The notes: a model not told the origin generated them from the sequence alone. 64,000 nt of DNA from Azonexus sp. (GCA_030696345.1 JAUYSK010000024.1:62001-126000); one strand, 5' to 3'; positions 25,172 through 35,538 are shown, counted from the first letter of the stretch. Numbers and translations: made by a program.

Positions 25172-27715
25172 TCAAGGGATTACCCGAGTCTCGACGAACG
25201 ACTGAAGAGCTGGTCGAATTTGCACCATTTCGGCCGCCAGCTCGGCGCAGAGTCGCTGGCAGCTTGGCCAGTCCATGGTGTCGGCCGACATCGCAGCATG
25301 CTCGATTTCCATCGCCTGACGCCTGGCCTGATCAGCATGGAACATGGCCAGCAAGCTCTTCAGGGTGTGGGCGTGCATCCGCAATTCCTGCGCATCGGAA
25401 GCAGCCAGCGCCTTTTGCACGCGGGCAAGGTGATCGTCCCACTCCGATAGCAGCATGCCCGCCATCGTTGCGAAAAGATCGATATCGCCAATATCCCGAA
25501 GCGCCGCCGCCAGATCGAGTCGCACCGCTTCTTTGGCCACGGTGAGGCCAAGATCGGTCAGCTCGGCAATTTCCATTGCGCCACTGGCGCGAGCCAGAGC
25601 GGCAAAAAGCTGTTCGGGGCGCAGTGGCTTGGCGACAAAGTCATTCATCCCGGCCTCAAGGCAGCGATCACGGTCGCTCGCCATGACGTTAGCCGTCATC
25701 GCAACGATATACACCGGGCGAAACTCATGAGAAACCACCCAGCTACGTCGCATTTCACGCGACCGGATGGCTTCGGTCGCCTCGATGCCCCCCATCACCG
25801 GCATCTGCATGTCCATCAGAATGACATCAAAATGACCGGAGTCGAACTGATCAAGGGCCTCGACACCATTATTGGCCAATACCACTTTATGCAAATTCCG
25901 TTCGAGCAGGCGCATGGCGAGTTCCTGATTCACCGGATTGTCTTCAACCAGCAATATCTTCAACGCAGCACCCGGCGCAGGTTCCTCACCCAACTCAAAC
26001 GGCGCCAGATTAAGTCCGACCTGGCTGCCCCCCTCGGCCAACGCCAGCGCATCATTCAGATCCTCTGCGCCAATCGGCTTGACGAGGTGAGCAGAAACCT
26101 TGAGTTCGCGCAGACGTGTCAGATCCAGGCGCTGGTTTTCCGTTGTCAGCATGACGAGCAAACGCTCAGCTCGTGCACTTTTGCACCAACTTTCCGCCAG
26201 CGCAAAACCGCCAGGAGCGTCCATCTTGGCATCAATGAAAATATAGTCGTAGGGGAAGTCGACCGCACGAGTGCCGTCGATTGCCGCCACCGCCGCTGCG
26301 CCATCGGCGACAAGCGCAGCCTGAACGCCAAGCCGTTCCAGCTTTTCAACCAGGCCGCGCCCTGCCGCAATACTGTCCTCAACAACCAGGGCTCGTCGGC
26401 CGCGGTATTTGGTAACCGGCACAGGGGCTGGCCGCGCCTCGGACTCGGTGCCAAACCTTATCGTAAATGAAAAGACCGAGCCAACGCCCGGCGTACTCTC
26501 CAGCCAGATCCGGCCATCCATCAACTGCACGAGTCGGGCGCTGATCGCCAGACCAAGGCCGGTACCACCAAAGCGCCTAGTGGTCGACACATCGGCTTGC
26601 GAGAACGCCTCAAAAATTTGCTGCTGCTTGTCCGGCGGAATACCGATCCCGGTATCCCGGATCGAAAAGCGGATAAACGTCGAACCCTCAGTGAGCCGGT
26701 CAAGCGCCACTTCCAGCGCCACCGCGCCCTGTTCGGTGAACTTGATGGCATTCCCGATCAGGTTGATCACGACCTGACGCAAGCGCGTCGGATCGCCGAT
26801 TACCCGCAGCGGCACATCCGGCCGGATATCGGCAATCAATTCCAGGCCCTTCTTGTGGGCACTGACGGCAAGCACCCGAACGGCCTCAAGCAAGGTATCG
26901 TGGATCGAGAAAGGCAGCGACTCAAACTGGACCTTGCCAGCCTCGATCTTGGAAAAGTCGAGGATGTCATTGACGATGACCAGCAAGGATTCAGCAGATG
27001 ACTTGACCGTCTTGAGGTAGTGCCGCTGCTCTGCATCAAGCTCGGTATCGAGGGCCAGTTCGGTCATTCCGATGATGCCGTTCATCGGCGTCCGGATCTC
27101 GTGACTCATGTTGGCCAGGAAGGCGCCACGCGCCTTGTTGGCCGACTCAGCTGACTCCTTGGCAGAAATCAGCGCCAGCTCGGCAGTTTTGACATCGCTG
27201 ACATCGCGCTGCAGAAGCAGCATACGAATCGGCTCACCGCCAGCATCGCGAGCGGCAACCGCACCGCGCAACATAAACCAGCGCCACTGCTCATCGCGCG
27301 CCTTGAGCCTGCATTCCATCTGAAAATAGCGCTCATTGCTCTTTGCCTGAGCCGTCATGCGCGCCTGCAATTCCTGAAAATCTTCCGGATGAACCAGTCG
27401 CTGCCACTGCGCTATCGAGTTATCCAGTTCATCAGCGCCGTAGCCGAGCATGCCCTTCCAGTGACGCCCGGATTCGATGTTGCCGCTACGCAGATTCCAA
27501 TCGGTCAGGGCATCGCCCGAAAGCATGCCCTGCCAGTTGCTCAATCCGGCATAGGCGCCGTAAGCGGAATCCACCTGATCGAGCAGTTTTTCCAGCCCCT
27601 GGGCCAGAGCACTCTGCTTCGCAGCACGCGCCGCTTCGATCAATTGCCTTACCTGCGGCTCGCCTTCGCCACCGAATATTTCTTGAAGCTGACGAGCCAG
27701 CAGGCGTGATTTCAT
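25172..27715 (-). CDS. Soluble hybrid histidine kinase (PAS-HisKA-HATPase-REC-REC-HPt)
   Basis: 847 residues from the ATG five bases after dapB; a longer open frame reads into dapB in another frame and is rejected. Order: N-terminal region (1-60); PAS/PAC (about 65-175); HisKA with His205 (MSHEIRTPMNG); HATPase with Asn322, G1 DTGIGIP (354-360) and G2 GGTGLGL (383-389); receiver 1 with Asp495 and Lys546; receiver 2 with Asp592, Asp635 and Lys696; HPt with His783 (HAHTLKS). All phosphorelay residues are present. There is no membrane segment, so it should sense a cytosolic signal or sit in a complex. It resembles the BarA/TorS-type phosphorelay without the membrane part. No cognate output regulator is adjacent. 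The substrate signal is unknown. Confidence 0.92.
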   Translation of the reverse strand: MKSRLLARQLQEIFGGEGEPQVRQLIEAARAAKQSALAQGLEKLLDQVDSAYGAYAGLSNWQGMLSGDALTDWNLRSGNIESGRHWKGMLGYGADELDNSIAQWQRLVHPEDFQELQARMTAQAKSNERYFQMECRLKARDEQWRWFMLRGAVAARDAGGEPIRMLLLQRDVSDVKTAELALISAKESAESANKARGAFLANMSHEIRTPMNGIIGMTELALDTELDAEQRHYLKTVKSSAESLLVIVNDILDFSKIEAGKVQFESLPFSIHDTLLEAVRVLAVSAHKKGLELIADIRPDVPLRVIGDPTRLRQVVINLIGNAIKFTEQGAVALEVALDRLTEGSTFIRFSIRDTGIGIPPDKQQQIFEAFSQADVSTTRRFGGTGLGLAISARLVQLMDGRIWLESTPGVGSVFSFTIRFGTESEARPAPVPVTKYRGRRALVVEDSIAAGRGLVEKLERLGVQAALVADGAAAVAAIDGTRAVDFPYDYIFIDAKMDAPGGFALAESWCKSARAERLLVMLTTENQRLDLTRLRELKVSAHLVKPIGAEDLNDALALAEGGSQVGLNLAPFELGEEPAPGAALKILLVEDNPVNQELAMRLLERNLHKVVLANNGVEALDQFDSGHFDVILMDMQMPVMGGIEATEAIRSREMRRSWVVSHEFRPVYIVAMTANVMASDRDRCLEAGMNDFVAKPLRPEQLFAALARASGAMEIAELTDLGLTVAKEAVRLDLAAALRDIGDIDLFATMAGMLLSEWDDHLARVQKALAASDAQELRMHAHTLKSLLAMFHADQARRQAMEIEHAAMSADTMDWPSCQRLCAELAAEMVQIRPALQSFVETRVIP

Positions 27716-27720
27716 CGTCT

Positions 27721-28530
<810 letters not shown>

Positions 28531-29013
28531 TTAAAACCCCAACATATTCATAAATCTACGGAAATACCCCGGCTCCTCACGCGGCGCCAGCGGCGTATCG
28601 GCCGCTTCGCCAGACAACGAGCCCAGGTCGACCAGGCGGGTTTTTGCAACCGGCGTCGTCAGTTCGGCAACATTGGCCACTTCGACGTCGCCAGCGACTC
28701 TTTCAAGACGACCATCCGCATCAAAAAACACGGCGAATTTGCGTGATTCGGTTTTGCCAGTCTGACCACTCCGGTAGCTGTAAACATAGTCCCAACGCTG
28801 CTGATGGAAAATGTCGGCAATCATTGGCGTACCAAGCAGGAAACGAACCTGATCGCGCGTCTGCCCTGGCTTGAGCTGGGCCACCATGTCCTGGTTCAGC
28901 ACATTGCCCTGCTGGATGTCGATTTTGTATTCGTTAATAAAGCTCGGTTTGCTCGAACAAGCGGCAAGCACCACGAAAAAAGCGAAAAAAAGGATTGAGC
29001 GGGTACGAAGCAT
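28531..29013 (-). CDS. bamE: Outer membrane assembly lipoprotein BamE
   Basis: Small lipoprotein of the BAM complex that inserts beta-barrel proteins. 160 residues. A lipobox LAAC with Cys19 follows a hydrophobic signal. The SmpA/OmlA core is visible as MVAQLKPGQTRDQVRFLLGT and PMIADIFHQQRWDYVYSYRS. The C-terminal 40 residues after the core are specific to this lineage. It is divergent from fur with a 95-base gap, the usual bamE-fur arrangement in betaproteobacteria. Confidence 0.94.
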   Translation of the reverse strand: MLRTRSILFFAFFVVLAACSSKPSFINEYKIDIQQGNVLNQDMVAQLKPGQTRDQVRFLLGTPMIADIFHQQRWDYVYSYRSGQTGKTESRKFAVFFDADGRLERVAGDVEVANVAELTTPVAKTRLVDLGSLSGEAADTPLAPREEPGYFRRFMNMLGF

Positions 29014-29108
29014 GCGGGTTTCCGGAGTTTCTCAAACGGCTTTGAAGCGGTATATCATACCCGAAATCCCCTAGCGGCCCGCGCCCACACTCCCTGGAAT
29101 TTATTGCA

Positions 29109-29552
29109 ATGAGCGACCCCCAAAGCCTCAAGAACATGGGCCTGAAAGCCACCTTTCCTCGCCTGAAAATTCTTGAGCTTTTCGAGAAGAGCACCCTTCG
29201 GCACATGAGCGCCGAAGACGTTTACCGCATGCTGATCTCGGAAAATATGGATATTGGCCTGGCGACCGTTTATCGCGTGCTCACGCAGTTTGAGCAGGCA
29301 GGTCTGCTTGAACGCCATTTCTTCGAGTCCGGCAAGGCCGTTTTCGAAATCAATCACGGCAAGCACCATGACCATCTGGTTTGTATCGACTGTGGTCGCG
29401 TTGAAGAGTTTTACGATCCGGAAATTGAGAAGCGACAGAACGCCATCGCCAAAGAGCGCGGCTTTGTCATTCAGGACCATGCGCTCTATCTCTACGCCCA
29501 ATGCAGCAAGGCCGAGTGTCCGCACCGAAGCAACCCTGACCGCAAATCCTGA
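29109..29552 (+). CDS. fur: Ferric uptake regulator Fur
   Basis: Iron-responsive repressor, 147 residues. The winged-helix domain is followed by the metal sites: [16 protein letters not shown] contains the His-rich motif and the first CxxC, and [10 protein letters not shown] supplies a second cysteine pair. It is divergent from bamE and is followed after 23 bases by a GDT1-type transporter. In the 95-base gap I could not delimit a Fur box with confidence, so autoregulation is likely by family but not shown here. Confidence 0.96.
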   Translation: MSDPQSLKNMGLKATFPRLKILELFEKSTLRHMSAEDVYRMLISENMDIGLATVYRVLTQFEQAGLLERHFFESGKAVFEINHGKHHDHLVCIDCGRVEEFYDPEIEKRQNAIAKERGFVIQDHALYLYAQCSKAECPHRSNPDRKS

Positions 29553-29575
29553 GCCACTGATTCCTGATACCTGAA

Positions 29576-30172
29576 ATGACCTCTGTTGCGCTGGGGAACT
29601 GGTTTTCCTCGGCTGGTGCCACTTTTTTGCTGATCGCGCTGGCCGAATTCGGCGACAAGAGCCAGCTCGTCTGCATGACACTGGCTGCCCGCCATCGCGG
29701 ACTACCCGTCATCCTTGGTGCGATCGCCGCCTTTGCCGTCCTGAATTTGCTGGCCGTGCTGTTTGGCGCGGCACTCGCCGCATGGCTGCCGGAATGGGTC
29801 ATCACGCTGGCTGTTGCCGTGCTGTTTGCCGTCTTCGGCATCAGCGCCCTGCGTTACCAGGAAGAAGCAGAGGATGAAGAAATTGAGGAAAAGCCCGGCC
29901 ACGGCATCTTCGCCACAACCTTTCTGATGATTTTTCTCGCCGAGTTTGGTGACAAGACACAGATCGCCGTTGCCGGCATGGGCAGTACCGCCGACGCTAC
30001 GGCCACCTGGGTCGGCGCCACACTGGCGCTGGCAACGACTTCGCTACTCGGTGTTTTTGCCGGCAGGCGTTGGCTCAAACGCCTGCCCTTGCAGTGGATA
30101 CACCGGATCAGCGGGATATTCTTTCTGCTACTAGCCCTGCTCGCCACGTTGCGGCTATTTGGGGCATTTTGA
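29576..30172 (+). CDS. GDT1/TMEM165 (UPF0016) family transporter, possible manganese exporter
   Basis: 198 residues, six predicted helices in two repeats. Each repeat carries the family signature: EFGDKSQL starting at Glu24 and EFGDKTQI starting at Glu123. An acidic loop (residues 96-107) separates the halves. Characterised members move Mn2+ or Ca2+ (for example the Vibrio exporter MneA and yeast Gdt1). Placement directly after fur fits a link between iron and manganese balance, but the ion is inferred. It ends in a convergent junction with recN that holds a copy of the dispersed word. Confidence 0.85.
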   Translation: MTSVALGNWFSSAGATFLLIALAEFGDKSQLVCMTLAARHRGLPVILGAIAAFAVLNLLAVLFGAALAAWLPEWVITLAVAVLFAVFGISALRYQEEAEDEEIEEKPGHGIFATTFLMIFLAEFGDKTQIAVAGMGSTADATATWVGATLALATTSLLGVFAGRRWLKRLPLQWIHRISGIFFLLLALLATLRLFGAF

Positions 30173-30191
30173 TTTTTGGCTTTTTTGCCCG

Positions 30192-30204
30192 GTCGACCGC
30201 AGCA
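30192..30204 (-). repeat. Dispersed uptake-signal-like word, copy 3
   Basis: Exact TGCTGCGGTCGAC on the minus strand, then CGGGC, six A, GCC, five A and TC (down to 30171). It fills the 47-base gap between the convergent stops of the GDT1-type gene and recN. The GC-A-GCC-A layout matches copy 2 closely although neither region is otherwise similar. Confidence 0.85.
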
Positions 30205-30219
30205 ATCTAAAAAACCGCT

Positions 30220-31878
30220 TCAGACCGTCGGGCGCAACAACTCGCGGGCGTGCTGCCGGGTTATATCGGTAATCTCGACCCCACCGAGCATCCGGGCGAT
30301 TTCCTGAACCCTGCCGTCGTCATTTAGAGCCTGAATGGCGCTCAAGGTCACGCCATCGCGTGTTGCCTTGCTGACCTGCCATTGCCAGTTGGCCTGCGCC
30401 GCCACCTGCGGCAGATGCGTCACACACAGCACTTGTCGTTCACTGCCCAGCTCACGCAGTAATCGCCCGACAATTTCGGCGACGCCACCGCCGATACCGA
30501 CATCGACCTCGTCGAAAATCAGCGTCGGGACGCTGGCCGAACGTGAGGTCAACACCTGAATCGCCAGACTGATCCGCGACAACTCACCGCCGGAAGCCAC
30601 TTTGGCCATCGGCTTGGCCTCGTTCCCCGCCAGACCGGCAATGCGGAATTCAACCTGTTCCAGCCCATACACCGCACCACTCTCGACCGGCAACAAGGCC
30701 ACCTCGAAGCGCCCGGAGGACAAGGCAAGCTGATGCATGATTTTGCTGACCGCCTGGCCCATGACCGTTGCGGTCTGCTGCCGCCCGGTGGAGAGCAGCT
30801 TGGCTTGTGCCATGAATTCGTCGCGCGCAGCGGCAACCCGTGTTTCGAGGCCCGCCAGATCAGTCGAGGCATCAAGCACGGCCAGCCGTTGCTGCCAGCC
30901 TTCGAGCAACCCAGGCAAACCATCCGGCTGGACACGATATTTGCGCGCCGCACCGAGCACCGCCTCCATCCGGCGATCAATTTCAGCCAGACGCGCCGGA
31001 TCGAGATCAACCCGATCGGTGTAGCGGCGCAAGGTCGACACCGCTTCGGAAAGCTCGGCCTGCACCGACTGCACCAGCGCCGCAACTTCCTGCAGCGCCG
31101 GATCGTATTCAGACAGCGAATCGAGACGCGAGGCAACGCTATCGACCTGCCGCTCACAGGCCGCATCGTCGTCCGCCAGCACGGCCAGCGCGAACTGCGC
31201 GCCTTCAATCAGGCTCGCCGCATGGCCGAGGCGACGATGTTCAACTTCAAGCTCCACCCACTCATTGGCTGAGAAAGACAAGGTTTCGAGTTCCCGGACC
31301 TGCCATTCGAGCTGTTCGCGCTCACGAATCAGCGCATCCGCTCCCTCACTGGCCGTCCGCAACAACTGCTCTAGCTCGCGCCAGGCACGGAAAGCTACTC
31401 CGACCAGACTGGCCTGAGCACCGAGTCCAGCGTGAGCATCCAGCAGCTGACGCTGGGCATCGGCGCGCAACAGCGATTGATGGGCATGCTGGCCGTGAAT
31501 ATCGACCAGCCATTCGCTGACTTCGCGCAATTGCTGAACCGTCGCCGACGAACCGTTGATGTAGGCACGCGACCGACCGCCAGCGTCAACCACGCGGCGC
31601 AGCAGCAATTCCCCGTCGCCTTCCAGATCATTGGCCAGCAGCCATTCGCCGACTTGCGGCAAGGCAGCGACATCGAAGGTGGCCGCGACTTCTGCCTTGT
31701 CGCAACCGGAACGGACGACACCGGCATCGCCGCGTTCACCGAGCGCCAGTGCCAGCGCGTCAATCAGGATCGATTTGCCGGCGCCGGTTTCTCCGGTCAA
31801 CGCACCAAAACCGGTCGAAAACTCCAGTTCCAGCCGATCGACAATGACGAAATCGCGAATGGTCAGGTGACGCAGCAT
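30220..31878 (-). CDS. recN: DNA repair protein RecN
   Basis: SMC-like ATPase for double-strand break repair. 552 residues from [20 protein letters not shown]. Walker A is GETGAGKS (29-36). Long coiled-coil arms occupy about residues 155-365, and the C-terminal signature region has ASGGELSRISLAIQVL, then LIFDEVDVGIGG (Walker B). The start overlaps the nadK stop as TGATG, so expression is coupled. A longer N-terminal frame reads into nadK and is rejected. Confidence 0.96.
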   Translation of the reverse strand: MLRHLTIRDFVIVDRLELEFSTGFGALTGETGAGKSILIDALALALGERGDAGVVRSGCDKAEVAATFDVAALPQVGEWLLANDLEGDGELLLRRVVDAGGRSRAYINGSSATVQQLREVSEWLVDIHGQHAHQSLLRADAQRQLLDAHAGLGAQASLVGVAFRAWRELEQLLRTASEGADALIREREQLEWQVRELETLSFSANEWVELEVEHRRLGHAASLIEGAQFALAVLADDDAACERQVDSVASRLDSLSEYDPALQEVAALVQSVQAELSEAVSTLRRYTDRVDLDPARLAEIDRRMEAVLGAARKYRVQPDGLPGLLEGWQQRLAVLDASTDLAGLETRVAAARDEFMAQAKLLSTGRQQTATVMGQAVSKIMHQLALSSGRFEVALLPVESGAVYGLEQVEFRIAGLAGNEAKPMAKVASGGELSRISLAIQVLTSRSASVPTLIFDEVDVGIGGGVAEIVGRLLRELGSERQVLCVTHLPQVAAQANWQWQVSKATRDGVTLSAIQALNDDGRVQEIARMLGGVEITDITRQHARELLRPTV

Positions 31879-32789
31879 CAGGGACCTTTGGGCCGCTCGC
31901 TCCACTGGAGCTTTTGCCGGAGCATGGCGAAGTAGCTGTACCCGGGCGGATGCAGGAAGCAGATGGTGTAATCGGAGCGACGCAGACGAACGCAATCGTC
32001 GCGTTCAAGGTCCAGCGTCAACTGGCCATCAAAGTGCACGCGCGGATCGTCTGCATTGGCGATGCGTAATTCGATATCGGCACTGTCATTGACGATGATC
32101 GGCCGGTTGCTCAAGGCATGCGGGCAGAGCGGCACCAGCGCAATCCCGTTGAGGGTCGGGTGCATGATCGGACCGCCCGCCGACATTGAATAGGCCGTTG
32201 AACCAGTCGGCGTCGAGGCGATCAGGCCATCCGAACGGACGCTGTAAATAAACTCGTCATCAATGAACAGTTCAAACTCGATCATCCGGCCAATCGCGCC
32301 TTTATCGACAACCACGTCGTTGAGCGCCAGATTGGAAGCAATCGCCTTGCCCTTACGGATGACCTCGGCCGAAAGCAGCATGCGGTTTTCCGGGACAAAG
32401 CGGCCATCGAGCAGGTCATCCATGCAGGTCAACATGTCGTCACGGGCGATGTCAGTCATGAAGCCGAGACGGCCCTGGTTGACGCCGACCAGCGGCACGC
32501 AATAGCGGGCCAGCCGGCGCGCCGCGTTCAACATCGTGCCGTCGCCACCAATCACGATGGCCAGATCGGCATGCGCACCGATATCGTTGAAACCGCAGGT
32601 CACCCAGCGCGCCAGATCGACGATACGCCCGATATGCTCGGCCGTTTCTCGTTCAATAAAGACCGTAATGCCCCGCTCATGCAGGTATTCAGCCAGACGG
32701 CGCAGGGACTCGGCAATTTCCGGACTATGGTATTTGCCGACCAGTGCGATGGTCTTGGGTGAGCTTTGGGAAGCGAAGCCTCTGTTCAT
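31878..32789 (-). CDS. nadK: NAD kinase
   Basis: Phosphorylates NAD to NADP. 303 residues from [10 protein letters not shown]. The diagnostic [11 protein letters not shown] motif is at residues 81-91, and the second conserved region is [16 protein letters not shown]. It forms an overlapping unit with recN and is divergent from hrcA (65-base gap), a common betaproteobacterial layout. A longer open frame upstream would run past the hrcA promoter and is not supported. Confidence 0.96.
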   Translation of the reverse strand: MNRGFASQSSPKTIALVGKYHSPEIAESLRRLAEYLHERGITVFIERETAEHIGRIVDLARWVTCGFNDIGAHADLAIVIGGDGTMLNAARRLARYCVPLVGVNQGRLGFMTDIARDDMLTCMDDLLDGRFVPENRMLLSAEVIRKGKAIASNLALNDVVVDKGAIGRMIEFELFIDDEFIYSVRSDGLIASTPTGSTAYSMSAGGPIMHPTLNGIALVPLCPHALSNRPIIVNDSADIELRIANADDPRVHFDGQLTLDLERDDCVRLRRSDYTICFLHPPGYSYFAMLRQKLQWSERPKGP

Positions 32790-32840
32790 GGCCCGAATTC
32801 TTGCATAAAAATGCCTTGTCGCGCCGCCCGCGGTTTTTTG

Positions 32841-32846
32841 TACAAT
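32841..32846 (+). promoter_or_regulatory. Probable -10 element of hrcA
   Basis: TACAAT lies only eight bases before the hrcA ATG, preceded by a T-run. A TTGTCG at 32816-32821 is a possible -35 element with a long 19-base spacer. If used, transcription would begin at or next to the ATG and the mRNA would be leaderless. The match is suggestive, not proven. Confidence 0.4.
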
Positions 32847-32854
32847 GCCCTGCC

Positions 32855-33883
32855 ATGCTGGACGAACGCTCACGCACCCTTCTCAAAGCCCTGGTTGAAC
32901 ATTACATCGCGGATGGTCAGCCGGTTGGGTCACGTGCGCTTTCCAAGTTTTCCGGCCTCGATCTGTCGCCAGCAACCATCCGCAACGTCATGGCCGACCT
33001 TGAAGAAGCGGGATTTGTCGCCAGCCCGCATACCTCGGCCGGACGCGTGCCGACGGCGCGGGGTTATCGCTTGTTTGTCGATAGCCTGCTCACCGTCCAG
33101 CCCATGGGAGCCATCCAGATGGGCGCCATGGAGGAGGCCCTGCAAGGCCGTCCGTCGAACCAGATCATCGCCAGCGCCTCGCAACTGCTTTCCAGCCTGA
33201 GCCACTTCGCCGGCGTCGTCATCGCACCACGCCGGGCAAGCAGCCGCATTCGCCAGATCGAATTTCTCAGCCTGTCAGAAAAACGCATCCTGCTGATCAT
33301 CGTCACTACCGATGGCGATGTGCAGAACCGCATTCTGACGACCGAAAAGGCTTATTCGCCTTCCGAACTGGTGAGTGCCGCCAACTATCTGACCCACAAT
33401 TTTGCCGGCCTCGATTTCGAGCAAATCCGCCAGCGCCTGGCCAGTGAAATTATCCAGCTGCGGGAAGACATCAAGCCGCTGATGGAACAGGCGCTGGAAG
33501 CCGGCGATGCCGCGCTGACAGAAAATGCCACGCCTTACGTGATCTCCGGTGAACGAAACCTGCTCGACGTTGAGGAACTTTCCTCGAACATGAAGCGCCT
33601 GCGCGAACTGTTCGACCTGTTCGAGCAGCGCTCCAGCCTGATGCGCCTGCTTGACGTTTCCCACCGCGCCGAGGGCGTGCGGATTTTCATCGGCGGCGAA
33701 TCGGGCATTGCAACGCTCGACGAATGCAGCGTTATCGCAGCCCCCTATTCGGTCGACGGCAAGATTGTCGGCTCGGTCGGCGTCATCGGCCCGACCCGCA
33801 TGGCCTATGAACGGGTGATTCCGATTGTGGACATCACCGCCCGGCTGCTTTCCAGCGCCCTCTCCTACAACCCGGAAAAATAA
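32855..33883 (+). CDS. hrcA: Heat-inducible transcription repressor HrcA
   Basis: Repressor that binds CIRCE elements upstream of chaperone genes. 342 residues from [17 protein letters not shown]. The N-terminal winged helix ends in [17 protein letters not shown], then the conserved [18 protein letters not shown]. The C-terminal GAF-like sensor region includes [16 protein letters not shown]. No CIRCE repeat is visible anywhere in the window, including before dnaK, so its target (probably groES-groEL) must lie elsewhere. It is followed directly by hemH. Confidence 0.96.
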   Translation: MLDERSRTLLKALVEHYIADGQPVGSRALSKFSGLDLSPATIRNVMADLEEAGFVASPHTSAGRVPTARGYRLFVDSLLTVQPMGAIQMGAMEEALQGRPSNQIIASASQLLSSLSHFAGVVIAPRRASSRIRQIEFLSLSEKRILLIIVTTDGDVQNRILTTEKAYSPSELVSAANYLTHNFAGLDFEQIRQRLASEIIQLREDIKPLMEQALEAGDAALTENATPYVISGERNLLDVEELSSNMKRLRELFDLFEQRSSLMRLLDVSHRAEGVRIFIGGESGIATLDECSVIAAPYSVDGKIVGSVGVIGPTRMAYERVIPIVDITARLLSSALSYNPEK

Positions 33884-34987
33884 ATGTCCCGCCTTTTGCC
33901 CGAACCGCCGCATCGGCATGGCTCGCCTGCGTCAACCGCTGTCGTCCTGGTCAATCTGGGCACCCCGGATGCACCGACCGCCCCGGCGCTCAAACGCTAC
34001 CTCAAGGAATTTCTCTCCGACCCGCGCGTCGTCGAGATTCCCAAGCCAATCTGGTGGCTGATCCTCAACGGCATCATCCTCAACATTCGTCCGAAAAAAT
34101 CGGCCGCCAAGTACGCCAGCGTCTGGATGCCGGAAGGTTCGCCTTTGCGCGTTCATACCGAACGTCAGGCAACATTGCTCAAGGGTTTCCTCGGCAATCG
34201 CGGTCATCTCCTGACGGTAACCTCGGCGATGCGCTACGGCTCACCCTCGATTGCCAGCACCCTCGCTCATCTGAAAGCTGAAGGCGCTACACGTATTTTG
34301 CTCGTACCGATGTACCCGCACTATTCGTCGAGCACCACCGCCACCGTTGTCGATGAAGCCTGCGTCTGGCTACAGCAACTGCGCAACCAGCCGGAAATGC
34401 GCTTTGTCCGCAATTTCCACGACGACCCGGGCTACCTCGCGGCCCTCGAAAAGTCGGTGCGCAAACACTGGCAGGCGAATGGCGCCTTGGCTGAGAACGA
34501 CCGTCTGCTGATCAGTTTCCACGGCCTGCCCAAGCGCAGCCTGGATCTCGGTGACCCCTACTTCTGCGAATGCCACAAGACCGGTCGGTTGCTGGCCGAG
34601 CGCCTGAAGCTGGCACCCGAGCAATATAAAATATGCTTCCAGTCCCGTTTCGGCAAAGCGGAATGGTTGCAGCCCTACACCGCCCCCACCTTGCACGAAT
34701 GGGGAAAAAAAGGCATCGGCCGCGTCGATGTCATTTGTCCCGGCTTTGTCGCCGACTGCCTGGAAACGCTGGAGGAAATCGCCCAGGAAGGTCGCGTCGA
34801 CTTCCTCAAGGCCGGCGGCAAGGAGTACCACTACATTCCGGCGCTCAACGAAGATGGCGCCTGGATCAAGGCGCTGGCCGATCTGGTCGAGAGCCATCTC
34901 GGTGGCTGGCCGACCAAGACATCCATCGACCCGCACGTACTGGAAATCAGCGCCAAAGAAGCGATCAAGTTCGGCGCCCGGACTTGA
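33884..34987 (+). CDS. hemH: Ferrochelatase
   Basis: Inserts ferrous iron into protoporphyrin IX, the last step of heme synthesis. 367 residues. Signature regions: VLVNLGTPDAPT near the N-terminus, VPMYPHYSSSTTATV, the catalytic histidine stretch ISFHGLPKRSLDLGDPY, and FQSRFGKAEWLQPYT. The ATG follows the hrcA stop directly (TAA then ATG). Pairing of hrcA and hemH is frequent in betaproteobacteria. Confidence 0.97.
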   Translation: MSRLLPEPPHRHGSPASTAVVLVNLGTPDAPTAPALKRYLKEFLSDPRVVEIPKPIWWLILNGIILNIRPKKSAAKYASVWMPEGSPLRVHTERQATLLKGFLGNRGHLLTVTSAMRYGSPSIASTLAHLKAEGATRILLVPMYPHYSSSTTATVVDEACVWLQQLRNQPEMRFVRNFHDDPGYLAALEKSVRKHWQANGALAENDRLLISFHGLPKRSLDLGDPYFCECHKTGRLLAERLKLAPEQYKICFQSRFGKAEWLQPYTAPTLHEWGKKGIGRVDVICPGFVADCLETLEEIAQEGRVDFLKAGGKEYHYIPALNEDGAWIKALADLVESHLGGWPTKTSIDPHVLEISAKEAIKFGART

Positions 34988-35007
34988 AATTCCCCGGGCG
35001 GCACCAA

Positions 35008-35025
35008 TATCAGAACAATCTGATA
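35008..35025. promoter_or_regulatory. Perfect inverted repeat before trxC
   Basis: TATCAGA and TCTGATA form a perfect seven-base inverted repeat around ACAA, in the 51-base gap between hemH and trxC and 13 bases before the trxC ATG. It could be an operator or an RNA hairpin near the ribosome binding site. No known regulator site is recognised. Confidence 0.4.
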
Positions 35026-35038
35026 CTTGGAGCCTGCC

Positions 35039-35482
35039 ATGACTGAGAGCCTGCATGTCGTCTGCCCGCATTGTGCTGCGGTGAACCGCCTCCCCAACCA
35101 AAAACTGGGCGAATCCCCGACCTGTGGACAATGCAAGCAGGCGCTGTTCATCGGCGAACCGCTGGAACTGACAGCCAGCAATTTCGAGCGGAATCTCGGG
35201 CGTAACGACCTGCCGCTGGTCATCGACTTCTGGGCCCCGTGGTGCGGTCCATGTCGATCGATGGCACCTGATTTCCATCAGGCGGCCATTGATCTCGAAC
35301 CCTTTGCCCGACTGGCCAAGGTCAATACCGAAGATGAGCAGCAACTGGCCGCCCGCTTCAACATTCGCAGCATTCCGACGCTGGCCATTTTCAAGGAGGG
35401 TCGTGAAATTGCCCGGCAAAGCGGAGCACTCGACCTCGGCACCCTGAAACGCTGGATCCAGCCTCACCTCTACAGAACTTAA
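35039..35482 (+). CDS. trxC: Thioredoxin 2 (zinc-ribbon thioredoxin)
   Basis: Cytosolic disulfide reductase, 147 residues. An N-terminal zinc ribbon has Cys9, Cys12, Cys29 and Cys32 (CPHC and CGQC), and the thioredoxin domain has the active site WCGPC (68-72) and the cis-proline loop IRSIPTLAIF. The ATG has GGAG seven bases upstream; an in-frame TTG four codons earlier is less likely. The zinc form is associated with oxidative-stress resistance in Escherichia coli. A small inverted repeat precedes it. Confidence 0.95.
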   Translation: MTESLHVVCPHCAAVNRLPNQKLGESPTCGQCKQALFIGEPLELTASNFERNLGRNDLPLVIDFWAPWCGPCRSMAPDFHQAAIDLEPFARLAKVNTEDEQQLAARFNIRSIPTLAIFKEGREIARQSGALDLGTLKRWIQPHLYRT

Positions 35483-35538
35483 CTTTGCCGGTGGCCTGCC
35501 GATAACAATGTGTCGAAACACACCTTGCGGAGGCCCCC

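Noticed and set aside
26258..26270. TCGTGCGGTCGAC (minus strand) in the hybrid kinase
   Set aside because: Two mismatches at the 5' end of the word and no following A-tract; treated as chance.
35074..35086. TGCTGCGGTGAAC in trxC as a repeat copy
   Set aside because: It encodes the conserved Ala-Ala-Val-Asn of the thioredoxin 2 zinc ribbon, so protein constraint explains it.
34370..35521. 383-codon open frame antisense to hemH and trxC
   Set aside because: It crosses two certain genes and their gap; composition is that of a shadow frame.
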